Below, in pieces: positions 44,068 to 54,296 of a stretch of DNA of 64,000 bases (position 1 is the stretch's first letter; each line of letters begins with the position of its first letter). The position numbers and the translations under genes are program-made. The notes below the pieces were generated by a model. It searched no databases. It was given only the letters and a program-made list of their open reading frames with translations, and was not told the DNA's origin. The DNA comes from Microbacterium sp. PM5 (GTDB lineage: Bacteria; Actinomycetota; Actinomycetes; Actinomycetales; Microbacteriaceae): assembly GCF_003293595.1 (NCBI RefSeq), contig NZ_CP022162.1, positions 1,023,737 through 1,087,736 of the forward strand. Reading direction: 5' to 3'.

Positions 44068-45108
44068 TCACCCGTCTTCGGTGCGCGCTCCGAAGACGAT
44101 CTCGTCCCACGACGGCATGGAGGTGCGCCCCTTGCGGCGCGACGAGTCGCTGATGACGGTGTCTTCGATCGCGGATGCCGTGTCTTCGGCATCCGTCCCC
44201 GCTTCGTCATAGCCGGGCTCGAGCGCGTCGAACAGAGCCACGGGGGAGTGCGGACGCTCGGTCGCGGACTCCTCCTCGGGCATGGGCTCGCGCTGGCCGC
44301 GACGGCGGCGCAGCGCCTCGAGCAGATCCGCTGTCTCGGCGGACGTCACCGCGTGATCGGGGGCGCGCTTGATCGCGGCATCCTGAACCGCGGGAGCGAC
44401 CGGCACTCGCACGTCCGGTCGCGCGATGTCAGCGTCGGGCACGCCGGCGTCGGCGTCCAGACGGCGCGGGCCGAACGCCCCCGAGTCGAAGCGCGAGGCG
44501 TCCTTCAGCGGAGAGGTGTCGAGCGCGCGCAGGCGGGGGATCAGTCCTTCGGGCAGCGATCCTTGACGCGAGAGCTGGGTCGCATCGGCGTTGAGCGGAG
44601 CAAGACTGCTCCGGCGCGGGTCGAAGCTCCAGCGTGCATCGTGGTCGACGTCGTTCGCGGTGAACTCCAGCTTGACGACCCAGCCGTCCTCGTCCTTCCA
44701 GCTCGTCCAGCGTTCGCCGCTCGCACCCGCCTCGGCGAGCTTCGCACGCACCGCGACCCCGAAGGTCGGCTGCGCCGCGGCATCGAGTTCTCCCGCGATG
44801 AGCACCGGGACGGCCAGAGCCTGCCCCACGATGTGCTCACGCTCGGCGAGGACGGGACGTTCGAAGCGCTGCACGTCTTCCAGGCGAGCGCCCAGAAGCT
44901 CCGCGACCTCCTGAGCCGACAGCCCGGAACGGATGTGAGCCTGGATGTCGCGGGGGCTCGGGCGCGCCGCACGCGGCTCGCTGTCGCGCTGTGAGCGACG
45001 CAGCTGGCTGCGCAGCGTCTCGTCGATCGGCAGCGCGTACCGTTCGCCGGACTCCGTGGCGAGAACGAGGACGCCTTCCTCGGTTCCGATCACCTTGAGC
45101 TGTTCCAT
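44068..45108 (-). CDS. sepH: cell division protein SepH (DUF3071)
   Basis: This encodes 346 aa. The N-terminal DUF3071 domain (MEQLKVIGTEEGVLVLATES ... RYALPIDETLRSQLRR) includes a helix-turn-helix, RSGLSAQEVAELLGARLEDV, followed by ERWTSWKDEDGWVVKLEF. The C-terminus is acidic and disordered, ending SMPSWDEIVFGARTEDG, a motif conserved in the family. In Streptomyces and Mycobacterium SepH binds FtsZ and promotes Z-ring assembly. GGGAGGG about 8 nt upstream supports ATG 45108. Confidence 0.92.
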   Translation of the reverse strand: MEQLKVIGTEEGVLVLATESGERYALPIDETLRSQLRRSQRDSEPRAARPSPRDIQAHIRSGLSAQEVAELLGARLEDVQRFERPVLAEREHIVGQALAVPVLIAGELDAAAQPTFGVAVRAKLAEAGASGERWTSWKDEDGWVVKLEFTANDVDHDARWSFDPRRSSLAPLNADATQLSRQGSLPEGLIPRLRALDTSPLKDASRFDSGAFGPRRLDADAGVPDADIARPDVRVPVAPAVQDAAIKRAPDHAVTSAETADLLEALRRRRGQREPMPEEESATERPHSPVALFDALEPGYDEAGTDAEDTASAIEDTVISDSSRRKGRTSMPSWDEIVFGARTEDG

Positions 45109-45253
45109 GCGAAACACCCTCCCGTTCCCTGTTCGGGCACGATTCGATTGCCGGGCCCATGCTGTCACAGCAGTTCGTCGCACTCGGGAATATCGCGGGC
45201 GCGCCGCGAGTTCCATGCGACGCACCCGCCGGAAGCGGGCACGCGCACGACGA

Positions 45254-45286
45254 TCATTTGCGAAATCCGAACCCGTCGTGCAAACT
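45254..45286 (+). promoter_or_regulatory. possible promoter of the DUF4193 gene
   Basis: In the 247-nt gap between sepH and the DUF4193 gene, TTGCGA followed after 17 nt by CAAACT forms a plausible -35/-10 pair about 75 nt upstream of the ATG. The remaining part of the gap shows a short GC hairpin (CCCGC/GCGGG near 45228) and no ORF. Confidence 0.35.
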
Positions 45287-45355
45287 ATCGCCGCCCCACG
45301 TCGGTCCCCCCGGCCGCGAGTCGGCACTTTGGCAACACACCTGGAAGTTGAGAGC

Positions 45356-45646
45356 ATGGCGACCGATTACGACGCCCCCCGTAAGACCGACGACGACAGC
45401 GAGTCGATCGAGGCTCTGAAGGAGCGCGTTCCCGACAAGATGTCCGGGGCCGTCGACGTCGAGGATGCCGACAACCCCTCGGGCTTCGAGCTGCCCGGCG
45501 CCGACCTCTCCGACCTGGAGCTGGATGTCGTCGTGCTGCCCCCGCAGGAAGACGAGTTCACCTGCATCGAGTGCTTCCTCGTGAAGCATCGCACGCAGAT
45601 CGACCACGAGACCACCGCCGGCGCCGTCTGCATCGAGTGCGCCTGA
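45356..45646 (+). CDS. DUF4193 family protein (RbpA-like small zinc protein)
   Basis: This encodes 96 aa, acidic, with a C-terminal zinc-ribbon type Cys set (FTCIECFLVKHR and AVCIECA). The DUF4193 family is confined to actinobacteria and abundant in proteomes; its function is not established. ATG 45356 follows GGAAG. It sits next to the dut operon on the same strand with the DUF3093 gene in between on the other strand, a neighbourhood conserved in this group. Confidence 0.9.
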   Translation: MATDYDAPRKTDDDSESIEALKERVPDKMSGAVDVEDADNPSGFELPGADLSDLELDVVVLPPQEDEFTCIECFLVKHRTQIDHETTAGAVCIECA

Positions 45647-45689
45647 AGACCGACCGCCCGGCGGGATCGGCCCCGCACCCGCGCTGACC

Positions 45690-46166
45690 TCAGCGCGACT
45701 GGGCGCGCCTGATCGCGGCGACGACGCGATCAGGCGTGCGCGTCGAGAACACCCACTCGGTGACGGGGTCTCCGGGATCGATGACGGAAACGCGGACCAC
45801 GGGGTCGATCCCGCCGCGGAACATGTGCCACGCGGTCGCGGACAGCTGTGGACCGCGCGCAGCACGGGCGTCATCTGCCCACAGCGGCTCGGCGGGGCCG
45901 AGCTGATCCACCGGGATATGCGCACGACCGACCCGGAGTTCCCCGGCTCGCACCTCCACGACCGGAGACGCGAAGACGAGCAGGCCGATCAGCACCGCTG
46001 CCACGGCGATGCCCGCGGCGAGAGCGATGGTCGCGTCCAGCGGGACGAACACCAGTGCGACCATCGGAGCGACCACCGCCGAGCTGAGCAGCGTCCACAG
46101 CGACGGGCTGAGCCGTTCGCGGTAGCGGACGTCGGAAACGGGAGCGGCTGGAGCGGCGATGTGCAT
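45690..46166 (-). CDS. DUF3093 family membrane protein
   Basis: This encodes 158 aa with two adjacent membrane spans (LWTLLSSAVVAPMVALVFVP and IALAAGIAVAAVLIGLLVFA) and a C-terminal domain of about 90 aa with the DUF3093 features VRAGELRVGRAHIPVDQLG and VTEWVFSTRTPDRVVAAI. The function is unknown. ATG 46166 is close to the divergent dut start, with only 12 nt between them, so their promoters overlap each other's coding ends. Confidence 0.88.
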   Translation of the reverse strand: MHIAAPAAPVSDVRYRERLSPSLWTLLSSAVVAPMVALVFVPLDATIALAAGIAVAAVLIGLLVFASPVVEVRAGELRVGRAHIPVDQLGPAEPLWADDARAARGPQLSATAWHMFRGGIDPVVRVSVIDPGDPVTEWVFSTRTPDRVVAAIRRAQSR

Positions 46167-46172
46167 TACCCT
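46167..46172 (+). promoter_or_regulatory. -10 box of the leaderless dut operon
   Basis: TACCCT ends 6 nt before the GTG at 46179. It directly abuts the start codon of the divergent DUF3093 gene. Confidence 0.6.
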
Positions 46173-46178
46173 CGTGGA

Positions 46179-46628
46179 GTGATCGAATCCGTGGACGTTC
46201 CCATTATCGCGCCGCAGGTTCCCGTCTACGCACATCCCGGCGACGCCGGCGCCGATCTGGTCTCGTCGGAGAGCCTGCGACTGGAACCCGGCGCTCGTGC
46301 GCTGGTGGGCACGGGGGTGCGGATCGCCCTGCCCGATGGATACGCGGCCTTCGTCGTGCCGCGCAGCGGTCTGGCCGCCAAGCACGGCATCACGATCGTG
46401 AACGCACCCGGGACGATCGACGCCGGCTACCGCGGTGAGATCAAGGTCGCTCTCCTCAACACGGATGCCCATGAGGCGTACGACATCACCGCCGGCGACC
46501 GCATCGCTCAGCTGATCGTGATGCCCGTTCCCCGCGTCCGCTTCCTCCCCGTCGACGACCTGCCCGACACCGCGCGCGGAGAGGGCGGGTTCGGCTCGAC
46601 GGGCTACCAGACAGGAGTCACCGCATGA
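46179..46628 (+). CDS. dut: dUTP diphosphatase
   Basis: This 149-aa trimeric enzyme hydrolyses dUTP to dUMP and keeps uracil out of DNA. All five motifs are present: HPGDAGADLVS, VVPRSGLAAKHGI, GTIDAGYRGEIKV, AGDRIAQLIVMP and the C-terminal RGEGGFGSTGY. GTG 46179 is fixed by the -10 box. It starts a coupled operon dut-DUF3710-DUF3159, each joined by an ATGA overlap. Confidence 0.96.
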   Translation: MIESVDVPIIAPQVPVYAHPGDAGADLVSSESLRLEPGARALVGTGVRIALPDGYAAFVVPRSGLAAKHGITIVNAPGTIDAGYRGEIKVALLNTDAHEAYDITAGDRIAQLIVMPVPRVRFLPVDDLPDTARGEGGFGSTGYQTGVTA

Positions 46629-47209
46629 GCGATGAACTGCAGCCCACCGGCGCGGGCGACCGCGCATCGACCGGCCCCTTCGACGAGGCAGAGGCGAACC
46701 CCGTTCGTCCGTACATCGATCTGGGTGGCATCAAGGTGCTCCCGCGCGAGGGGCTGAACCTTCGCCTCGAAGTCGAGGAGCAGACCAAGCGCATCGTCGC
46801 GGTCGGCCTCGACTACGCCGATTCGACCCTGCAGGTGCAGCCGTTCGCCGCGCCCCGCTCGAGCGGATTGTGGGACGAGACCCGTGACCAGATCCGTCAG
46901 CAGATCCGCCAGCAGGGCGGGCGCGTGGAGGAGCGCCACGGCCCGCTCGGCGCCGAACTGCTCGCCGAGGTCCCCGTCGTGAGCGGGCCTGATGCGGTCG
47001 CCGGAAAGCGCCTCGCGCGGTTCATCGGTGTCGACGGGCCGCGCTGGTTCCTGCGCGGTGTGATCGGGGGAGCGGCCACGACCGACGTCGAGGCCGCCGC
47101 CCGCGTCGAGGATCTCTTCCGCTCGATCGTGGTGGTGCGAGGCGGCAGCCCCATGCCGCCGCGCGACCTCATTCCGCTGAAGATGCCCGCCGCCCCCGGC
47201 ACCGCATGA
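46625..47209 (+). CDS. DUF3710 family protein
   Basis: This encodes 194 aa, cytoplasmic, with YIDLGGIKVLPREGLNLRLE, ERHGPLGAELLAEVP and FIGVDGPRWFLRGVIGG, matching DUF3710, an actinobacterial family normally encoded beside dut. Its role is unknown. Start overlaps the dut stop by 4 nt, its stop overlaps the next start by 4 nt. Confidence 0.9.
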   Translation: MSDELQPTGAGDRASTGPFDEAEANPVRPYIDLGGIKVLPREGLNLRLEVEEQTKRIVAVGLDYADSTLQVQPFAAPRSSGLWDETRDQIRQQIRQQGGRVEERHGPLGAELLAEVPVVSGPDAVAGKRLARFIGVDGPRWFLRGVIGGAATTDVEAAARVEDLFRSIVVVRGGSPMPPRDLIPLKMPAAPGTA

Positions 47210-47964
47210 GCTCGCCCGCGCAGGAGCCCGAGGACGCGGCATCCGCTCCGCTCACGCCACCTCCGCCGTCCGCATCGGACCTCCTCGGAAGCGCGCTCGG
47301 CAACGCCGCGCGACGCGCCGGTCTCGATCCGTCGCGGCAGGCTCACACGGGACACGTCGTCTGGGCCGCCATGGGCGGCTGGCGGGGAGTGCTGGAGAGC
47401 GTGCTTCCCGGCCTGGCGTTCGTCATCCTGTTCACGACCACGGCCGATCTCACACTCTCGCTCGCGCTCTCGGTGGGCGCTGCTGCCGTCTTCACGATCG
47501 TCCGCCTCGTTCAGCGCTCGCCCGCCAGTGCGGCACTGGGGGGACTCATCGCCACCGGTGCCGCCGCCGCCCTCGCACTGTGGACCGGCCGAGGACAGGA
47601 CAACTTCGTCCCGGGCCTCATCACCAACGCGGCCTACGGGACGGCGTTTCTGATCTCGGCTCTCGTCGGGTGGTCCTTGATCGGACTGGCCGTCGGCTTC
47701 CTCATGAACGAGAGCACACGCTGGCGCAGCGATCCGCGCAAGCGCCGGGTGTTCTTCTGGCTGGCGATCGCCTGGGCCGCGCTGTTCTACCTGCGCCTCG
47801 CGGTGCAGCTTCCCTTCTACTTCGCCGGCGATGTCGCCACGCTCGGCACCCTGAAGCTCGTGATGGGACTGCCGTTGTTCGCCCCGCTCGTCGCCGTCAC
47901 CTGGCTGGCCGTGCGGGCGGTCTATCCGCGCCAGCACGACGCCAGCGCGGCATCCGAGGCGTGA
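47206..47964 (+). CDS. DUF3159 family membrane protein
   Basis: This encodes 252 aa. An N-terminal Pro/Ser-rich stretch precedes about six membrane spans, with the family pattern GWRGVLESVLPGLAFVILF and LMNESTRWRSDPRKRRVFFW. DUF3159 genes usually follow dut and DUF3710 in actinobacteria; no function is established. It is the last gene of the dut operon. The next element is an AT-rich palindrome directly after its stop codon. Confidence 0.9.
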   Translation: MSSPAQEPEDAASAPLTPPPPSASDLLGSALGNAARRAGLDPSRQAHTGHVVWAAMGGWRGVLESVLPGLAFVILFTTTADLTLSLALSVGAAAVFTIVRLVQRSPASAALGGLIATGAAAALALWTGRGQDNFVPGLITNAAYGTAFLISALVGWSLIGLAVGFLMNESTRWRSDPRKRRVFFWLAIAWAALFYLRLAVQLPFYFAGDVATLGTLKLVMGLPLFAPLVAVTWLAVRAVYPRQHDASAASEA

Positions 47965-47967
47965 TAG

Positions 47968-47991
47968 ATTTATCTTGACATCAAGATAAAT
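47968..47991. promoter_or_regulatory. perfect AT-rich palindrome upstream of acnA, candidate operator
   Basis: ATTTATCTTGA-CA-TCAAGATAAAT has 11-bp perfect arms around a 2-bp centre, 175 nt before the acnA start and 4 nt after the DUF3159 stop. The shape suits a MarR-family dimer. A MarR protein (TamR) controls aconitase in Streptomyces, but no such gene is in this window. TTGACA within it could be a -35 box. Confidence 0.6.
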
Positions 47992-48047
47992 TCCTTCGCC
48001 GGTGATGCGCCAGAGGCGCTATCCACGGGTAAGGACAACCTCACTAG

Positions 48048-48067
48048 CCCGCCGCCGCGGCGGCGGG
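48048..48067. other. GC-only hairpin in the acnA leader
   Basis: CCCGCCGCCG/CGGCGGCGGG is a 20-nt perfect palindrome about 100 nt upstream of acnA. It could be a terminator for the dut operon or an mRNA structure. Confidence 0.45.
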
Positions 48068-48166
48068 GATGATGGAGAATCAGGCGACGGCCGTCCATGC
48101 CCGACCCTGACCCCGCCGACCGACTGAGCCCGCGGCCTCAGGAACTCCCAACGAAGGAGAGCAGAC

Positions 48167-51004
<2,838 letters not shown>

Positions 51005-51016
51005 GCGCCGGTTATA

Positions 51017-51062
51017 ACGCCCCGGCATCGGTCCCTGCAAGGGGACGCCGATGCCGGGGCGT
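51017..51062 (+). terminator. acnA terminator
   Basis: ACGCCCCGGCATCGG (51017-51031) pairs with CCGATGCCGGGGCGT (51048-51062), a 15-bp perfect stem 13 nt after the acnA stop. Confidence 0.85.
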
Positions 51063-51090
51063 CGGCGTTTGGGCGACGTAGACTCGGAGG

Positions 51091-53070
51091 ATGAGTCTGC
51101 TCGCTTCGATCACCGGTCCGCGCGACCTGGACTCCCTGTCCACTGAGCAGCTCGAGCAGCTCGCGCAGGAGATCCGTGACTTCCTCGTCGAGAACGTGGC
51201 GCGCACGGGAGGTCATCTCGGACCGAACCTCGGTGTCGTGGAGCTCACCATCGCGCTGCACCGGGTCTTCAACTCTCCCGACGACCCCTTCGTCTTCGAC
51301 ACCGGCCATCAGTCGTATGTGCACAAGCTGCTCACCGGCCGCCAGGACTTCCGCGGGCTGCGCTCGCGCGGCGGACTCGCCGGCTACCCGCAACGCGCGG
51401 AGAGCGTCCACGACGTCGTCGAGTCCTCGCACGCGTCGAGTTCGCTGAGCTGGGCGGACGGCATCTCCCGGGCGTTGACCCGCACCGGCCGCAAGGATCA
51501 CCACGTGGTCGCTGTCGTCGGTGACGGCGCGCTGACGGGCGGGATGACCTGGGAGGCACTGAACAACATCTCCGACGACAACGATCGCAATCTGGTGATC
51601 GTCGTCAATGACAACGGACGCTCCTACGCTCCGACGATCGGGGGAATGGCTCGCTATCTGAACCGGGTGCGCACCACCGAGGGCTATGAGAGCCTGCGCA
51701 AGAGCTCGGCATCCTTCTTCCGTCGCCTCGGGCCCATGGGGCGCGCCGTCTACCGCGGTGTCCGCGGCGGCACGCATGGATTCCTCTCGCGCTTCTCCAA
51801 CAACGAGGCGCTGTACTCGAACCTGGACATCAAGTACCTCGGGCCGATCGACGGACACGACCTCGTCGCGCTGCAGGAGACGTTGCAGCTGGCCAAGGAC
51901 TACAGCGCCCCCGTGATCGTGCACGTCATCACCGAGAAGGGCCGCGGCTACGAACCCGCGCGCAACGACGAGGCCGATCAGTTCCACGCCGTCGGCAAGA
52001 TCGACCCGGCGACGGGCGAGCCGCTGGGCTCTTCGGATGCCGTCGCCTGGACCGACGCCTTCGCCGATGCACTCGTCGCGGCCGGAGAGCGTCGCGACGA
52101 CGTCATCGCGATCACCGCGGCGATGCTGCGCCCGACGGGCCTGCAGCCGTTCGCGCAGCGTTTCCCCGACCGCGTCTACGATGTCGGCATCGCCGAGCAG
52201 CATGCGGTGGCTTCCGCGGCGGGACTCGCGTTCGGCGGGCTGCACCCGGTCGTCGCGATCTATGCGACGTTCATGAACCGCGCCTTCGACCAAGTGCTCA
52301 TGGATGTGGCCCTGCATCGCGCGGGAGTGACGTTCGTTCTCGATCGCTCGGGTGTGACCGGGCCCGACGGCCCCAGCCACCATGGTGTGTGGGATCTCGC
52401 GATGCTGCAGCTGGTCCCCGGCATCCGCATCGCCGCACCCCGCGACGAAGCCCGCTTGCGGGAGGAGTTCGACGAGGCGATCGCTGTCGACGACGCCCCC
52501 ACGGTGATCCGCTTTCCCAAGGGCGCCGTCGCGGTCGAACAGCCGGCCCTCAAGCGCCTCTCGGACGGTGTCGACGTGCTGTGGCAGAACGGGGCCGAGG
52601 ACGTTCTGCTCGTCGGCATCGGCCCGATGACGCAGCTCGCGGTCGAAGTCGCCGAGCGTCTGCGCGCCCAGGGCATCGGAGCGACCGTCGTCGATCCGCG
52701 CTGGGTCGTTCCCGTGCAACCCTCCATCGTGAAGCTCGCGGCCGCCCATCGCCTGGTGATCACGATCGAGGACGGCATCCGCGTCGGTGGCGTCGGAACG
52801 CGCGTGCGCCAGGTGCTGCGCGAAGCGGGCGTCGACACGGCCGTCGACGAGCTCGGCCTTCCCGATGCCTTCATCGATCACGCGACACGCGAGCAGATCC
52901 TCGAAGACGCCGGCCTGTCGGCCGCGAAGATCGCGCAGGACGTCGTCGCGCAGGTGCTCGGCACGCGTATCCCCATCGCGCGGCCCTCCACCGAGACGGG
53001 TGCCATCTGGACCGTCCAGGGCGGCGCAGACAGCTCCGAACACGCAGACCACGGCGACGGCCGCGGCTGA
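51091..53070 (+). CDS. dxs: 1-deoxy-D-xylulose-5-phosphate synthase
   Basis: This 659-aa thiamine-diphosphate enzyme condenses pyruvate and glyceraldehyde-3-phosphate, the first step of the MEP isoprenoid pathway. Visible are TGGHLGPNLGVVELTIALHR, the ThDP motif VVGDGALTGGMTWEALNNIS, GIAEQHAVASAAGLA with the catalytic Glu, and DRSGVTGPDGPSHHGVWDLA. ATG 51091 lies 6 nt after TAGACT, so the mRNA may be leaderless, although CGGAGG fills that gap. Confidence 0.96.
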   Translation: MSLLASITGPRDLDSLSTEQLEQLAQEIRDFLVENVARTGGHLGPNLGVVELTIALHRVFNSPDDPFVFDTGHQSYVHKLLTGRQDFRGLRSRGGLAGYPQRAESVHDVVESSHASSSLSWADGISRALTRTGRKDHHVVAVVGDGALTGGMTWEALNNISDDNDRNLVIVVNDNGRSYAPTIGGMARYLNRVRTTEGYESLRKSSASFFRRLGPMGRAVYRGVRGGTHGFLSRFSNNEALYSNLDIKYLGPIDGHDLVALQETLQLAKDYSAPVIVHVITEKGRGYEPARNDEADQFHAVGKIDPATGEPLGSSDAVAWTDAFADALVAAGERRDDVIAITAAMLRPTGLQPFAQRFPDRVYDVGIAEQHAVASAAGLAFGGLHPVVAIYATFMNRAFDQVLMDVALHRAGVTFVLDRSGVTGPDGPSHHGVWDLAMLQLVPGIRIAAPRDEARLREEFDEAIAVDDAPTVIRFPKGAVAVEQPALKRLSDGVDVLWQNGAEDVLLVGIGPMTQLAVEVAERLRAQGIGATVVDPRWVVPVQPSIVKLAAAHRLVITIEDGIRVGGVGTRVRQVLREAGVDTAVDELGLPDAFIDHATREQILEDAGLSAAKIAQDVVAQVLGTRIPIARPSTETGAIWTVQGGADSSEHADHGDGRG

Positions 53071-53076
53071 TCGCAA

Positions 53077-53580
53077 TCAGCCGTCGAGCCGGAGGTCCTC
53101 TTCCTCCATCACGGGTGCTCGCCGCTGCGGCGTCCGCGCGCCCTGCCACCGGCCGTAGACCGTCGCGGCCGCGCAGACGCCGAGCGTCAGCGTGACGAAT
53201 GCCGGATCGAGGGTCACCGCGCTCGACAGCGCGGCGAAGACGGCGATCGCCGCCGCACCGATGACGGCACCGAAAACCGCGAAAACACCGAGGTGGATCC
53301 AGCCGCGCCGCACGCGACGAAGCGCGTAGCCGACGGCGGCGGCAACGGGAAGTCCGACGATCGTCACCACCATCGAGACGAGCCCGCCGAAGAAGGCGAC
53401 CCAGACGGCCGCGTACGCCGCCATCGTGAGGGTCGACGGATCGAAGGGCGCGCTGCCGGCGGCGAGCGTCCACGCGACGGTCGCCGCCGCGAGCAGCACC
53501 ATGAACGCCAGCCACGCGTGCGTCGCACCACGCCAGAGCTGCTCGCTCGTGAACACGCGGGACCGATTCGGCTCGCTCAC
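53077..53580 (-). CDS. four-span membrane protein of unknown function
   Basis: This encodes 167 aa with four hydrophobic spans (AWLAFMVLLAAATVAWTLAA, VWVAFFGGLVSMVVTIVGLP, LGVFAVFGAVIGAAAIAVFA, FVTLTLGVCAAATVYG) and an acidic C-terminus. No family is recognised. Its ATG overlaps the stop of the TetR gene by 4 nt (ATGA), so it is probably its partner or target. It converges with dxs, 6 nt apart. Confidence 0.75.
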   Translation of the reverse strand: MSEPNRSRVFTSEQLWRGATHAWLAFMVLLAAATVAWTLAAGSAPFDPSTLTMAAYAAVWVAFFGGLVSMVVTIVGLPVAAAVGYALRRVRRGWIHLGVFAVFGAVIGAAAIAVFAALSSAVTLDPAFVTLTLGVCAAATVYGRWQGARTPQRRAPVMEEEDLRLDG

Positions 53581-54254
53581 CGGCCCGCCTCCGCAATCAG
53601 CCCGAGCAGGTCGCGCACGACCCCGCGCACGATCGGCAGGCGCGCGAGCGGCAGCGTCGTCCGCAGCAACGCGAGACCCCGATCGAGCAGACGGCGCGTG
53701 CGCTGCTGTCCTTCCGAGCGGTCATAGACCCAGAAGAGCGCCAGCAACAGGTGCGCGAGGAAGAGCACCGTCGGCAGCGCCTCAGCGAGGTCCTTCGGGA
53801 CCGTGCCCGAACGCGCCCCGTGCACCGCCTCCGCGAACAGGCCCTCCGTGATGGCCCGGGCCTCGCCGGACGCCTCGGCGAGAGGATTGATCTCCGAGCG
53901 CGGCGAGACGGCGGCGGAGAGGAACTCGGCGGCGTGCTCGTGGTACGCGGTGAGCTGGTCGAGCCCCGTGCGGTACACGATCGCGATGCGGTCGACGAGG
54001 TCGTCCGCATCGACGAGAGCCGGAACCGCCGCAGCGCGATGGCCGCGCTGCACCTCGAGATAGAGCTCCTGGACCAGATCGTTCTTGGTGGCGAAGTGGT
54101 AGTACGCGTTGCCGACGGACACGCCCGCCTCCTGCGCGATCAGGCGCATCGTCGTGGCCTCGTACCCGCGGTCCCGGAACGACGTCAGCGCGATCTCGCG
54201 AAGGCGCGCACGCGTCCGCTCGCTCTTGGACGACGGCTCCTCAGAAGTGAACAT
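53577..54254 (-). CDS. TetR/AcrR-family transcriptional regulator
   Basis: This encodes 225 aa. The TetR helix-turn-helix is at residues about 12-58: RTRARLREIALTSFRDRGYE, TTMRLIAQEAGVSVGNAYYH. The C-terminal ligand domain is helical and not assignable. TATTTT ends 6 nt before ATG 54254 (leaderless), and a GAACATGTTC palindrome covers the start codon and may be an autoregulatory site. It is coupled to the downstream membrane protein gene and divergent from pepN. Confidence 0.9.
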   Translation of the reverse strand: MFTSEEPSSKSERTRARLREIALTSFRDRGYEATTMRLIAQEAGVSVGNAYYHFATKNDLVQELYLEVQRGHRAAAVPALVDADDLVDRIAIVYRTGLDQLTAYHEHAAEFLSAAVSPRSEINPLAEASGEARAITEGLFAEAVHGARSGTVPKDLAEALPTVLFLAHLLLALFWVYDRSEGQQRTRRLLDRGLALLRTTLPLARLPIVRGVVRDLLGLIAEAGR

Positions 54255-54276
54255 GTTCGAAAAATAGCACAGCCCG

Positions 54277-54282
54277 TACCGT
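54277..54282 (+). promoter_or_regulatory. -10 box upstream of pepN
   Basis: TACCGT ends 6 nt before ATG 54289, which opens a three-codon ORF (Met-Asp-Gly-stop) whose TGA overlaps the pepN ATG at 54297. Confidence 0.45.
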
Positions 54283-54296
54283 GACAGCATGGATGG

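Noticed and set aside
48029..48046. TAAGGACAACCTCACTA upstream of acnA as an iron-regulator (DtxR/IdeR) box
   Set aside because: Only part of the 19-bp consensus is matched and the symmetry is broken; iron control of acnA is plausible but not supported by this site.
54245..54260. GAACATGTTC near the TetR start as a LexA (SOS) box
   Set aside because: Actinobacterial LexA boxes have GAAC-n4-GTTC; here the gap is 2 nt. It is better seen as a possible site for the TetR protein itself.
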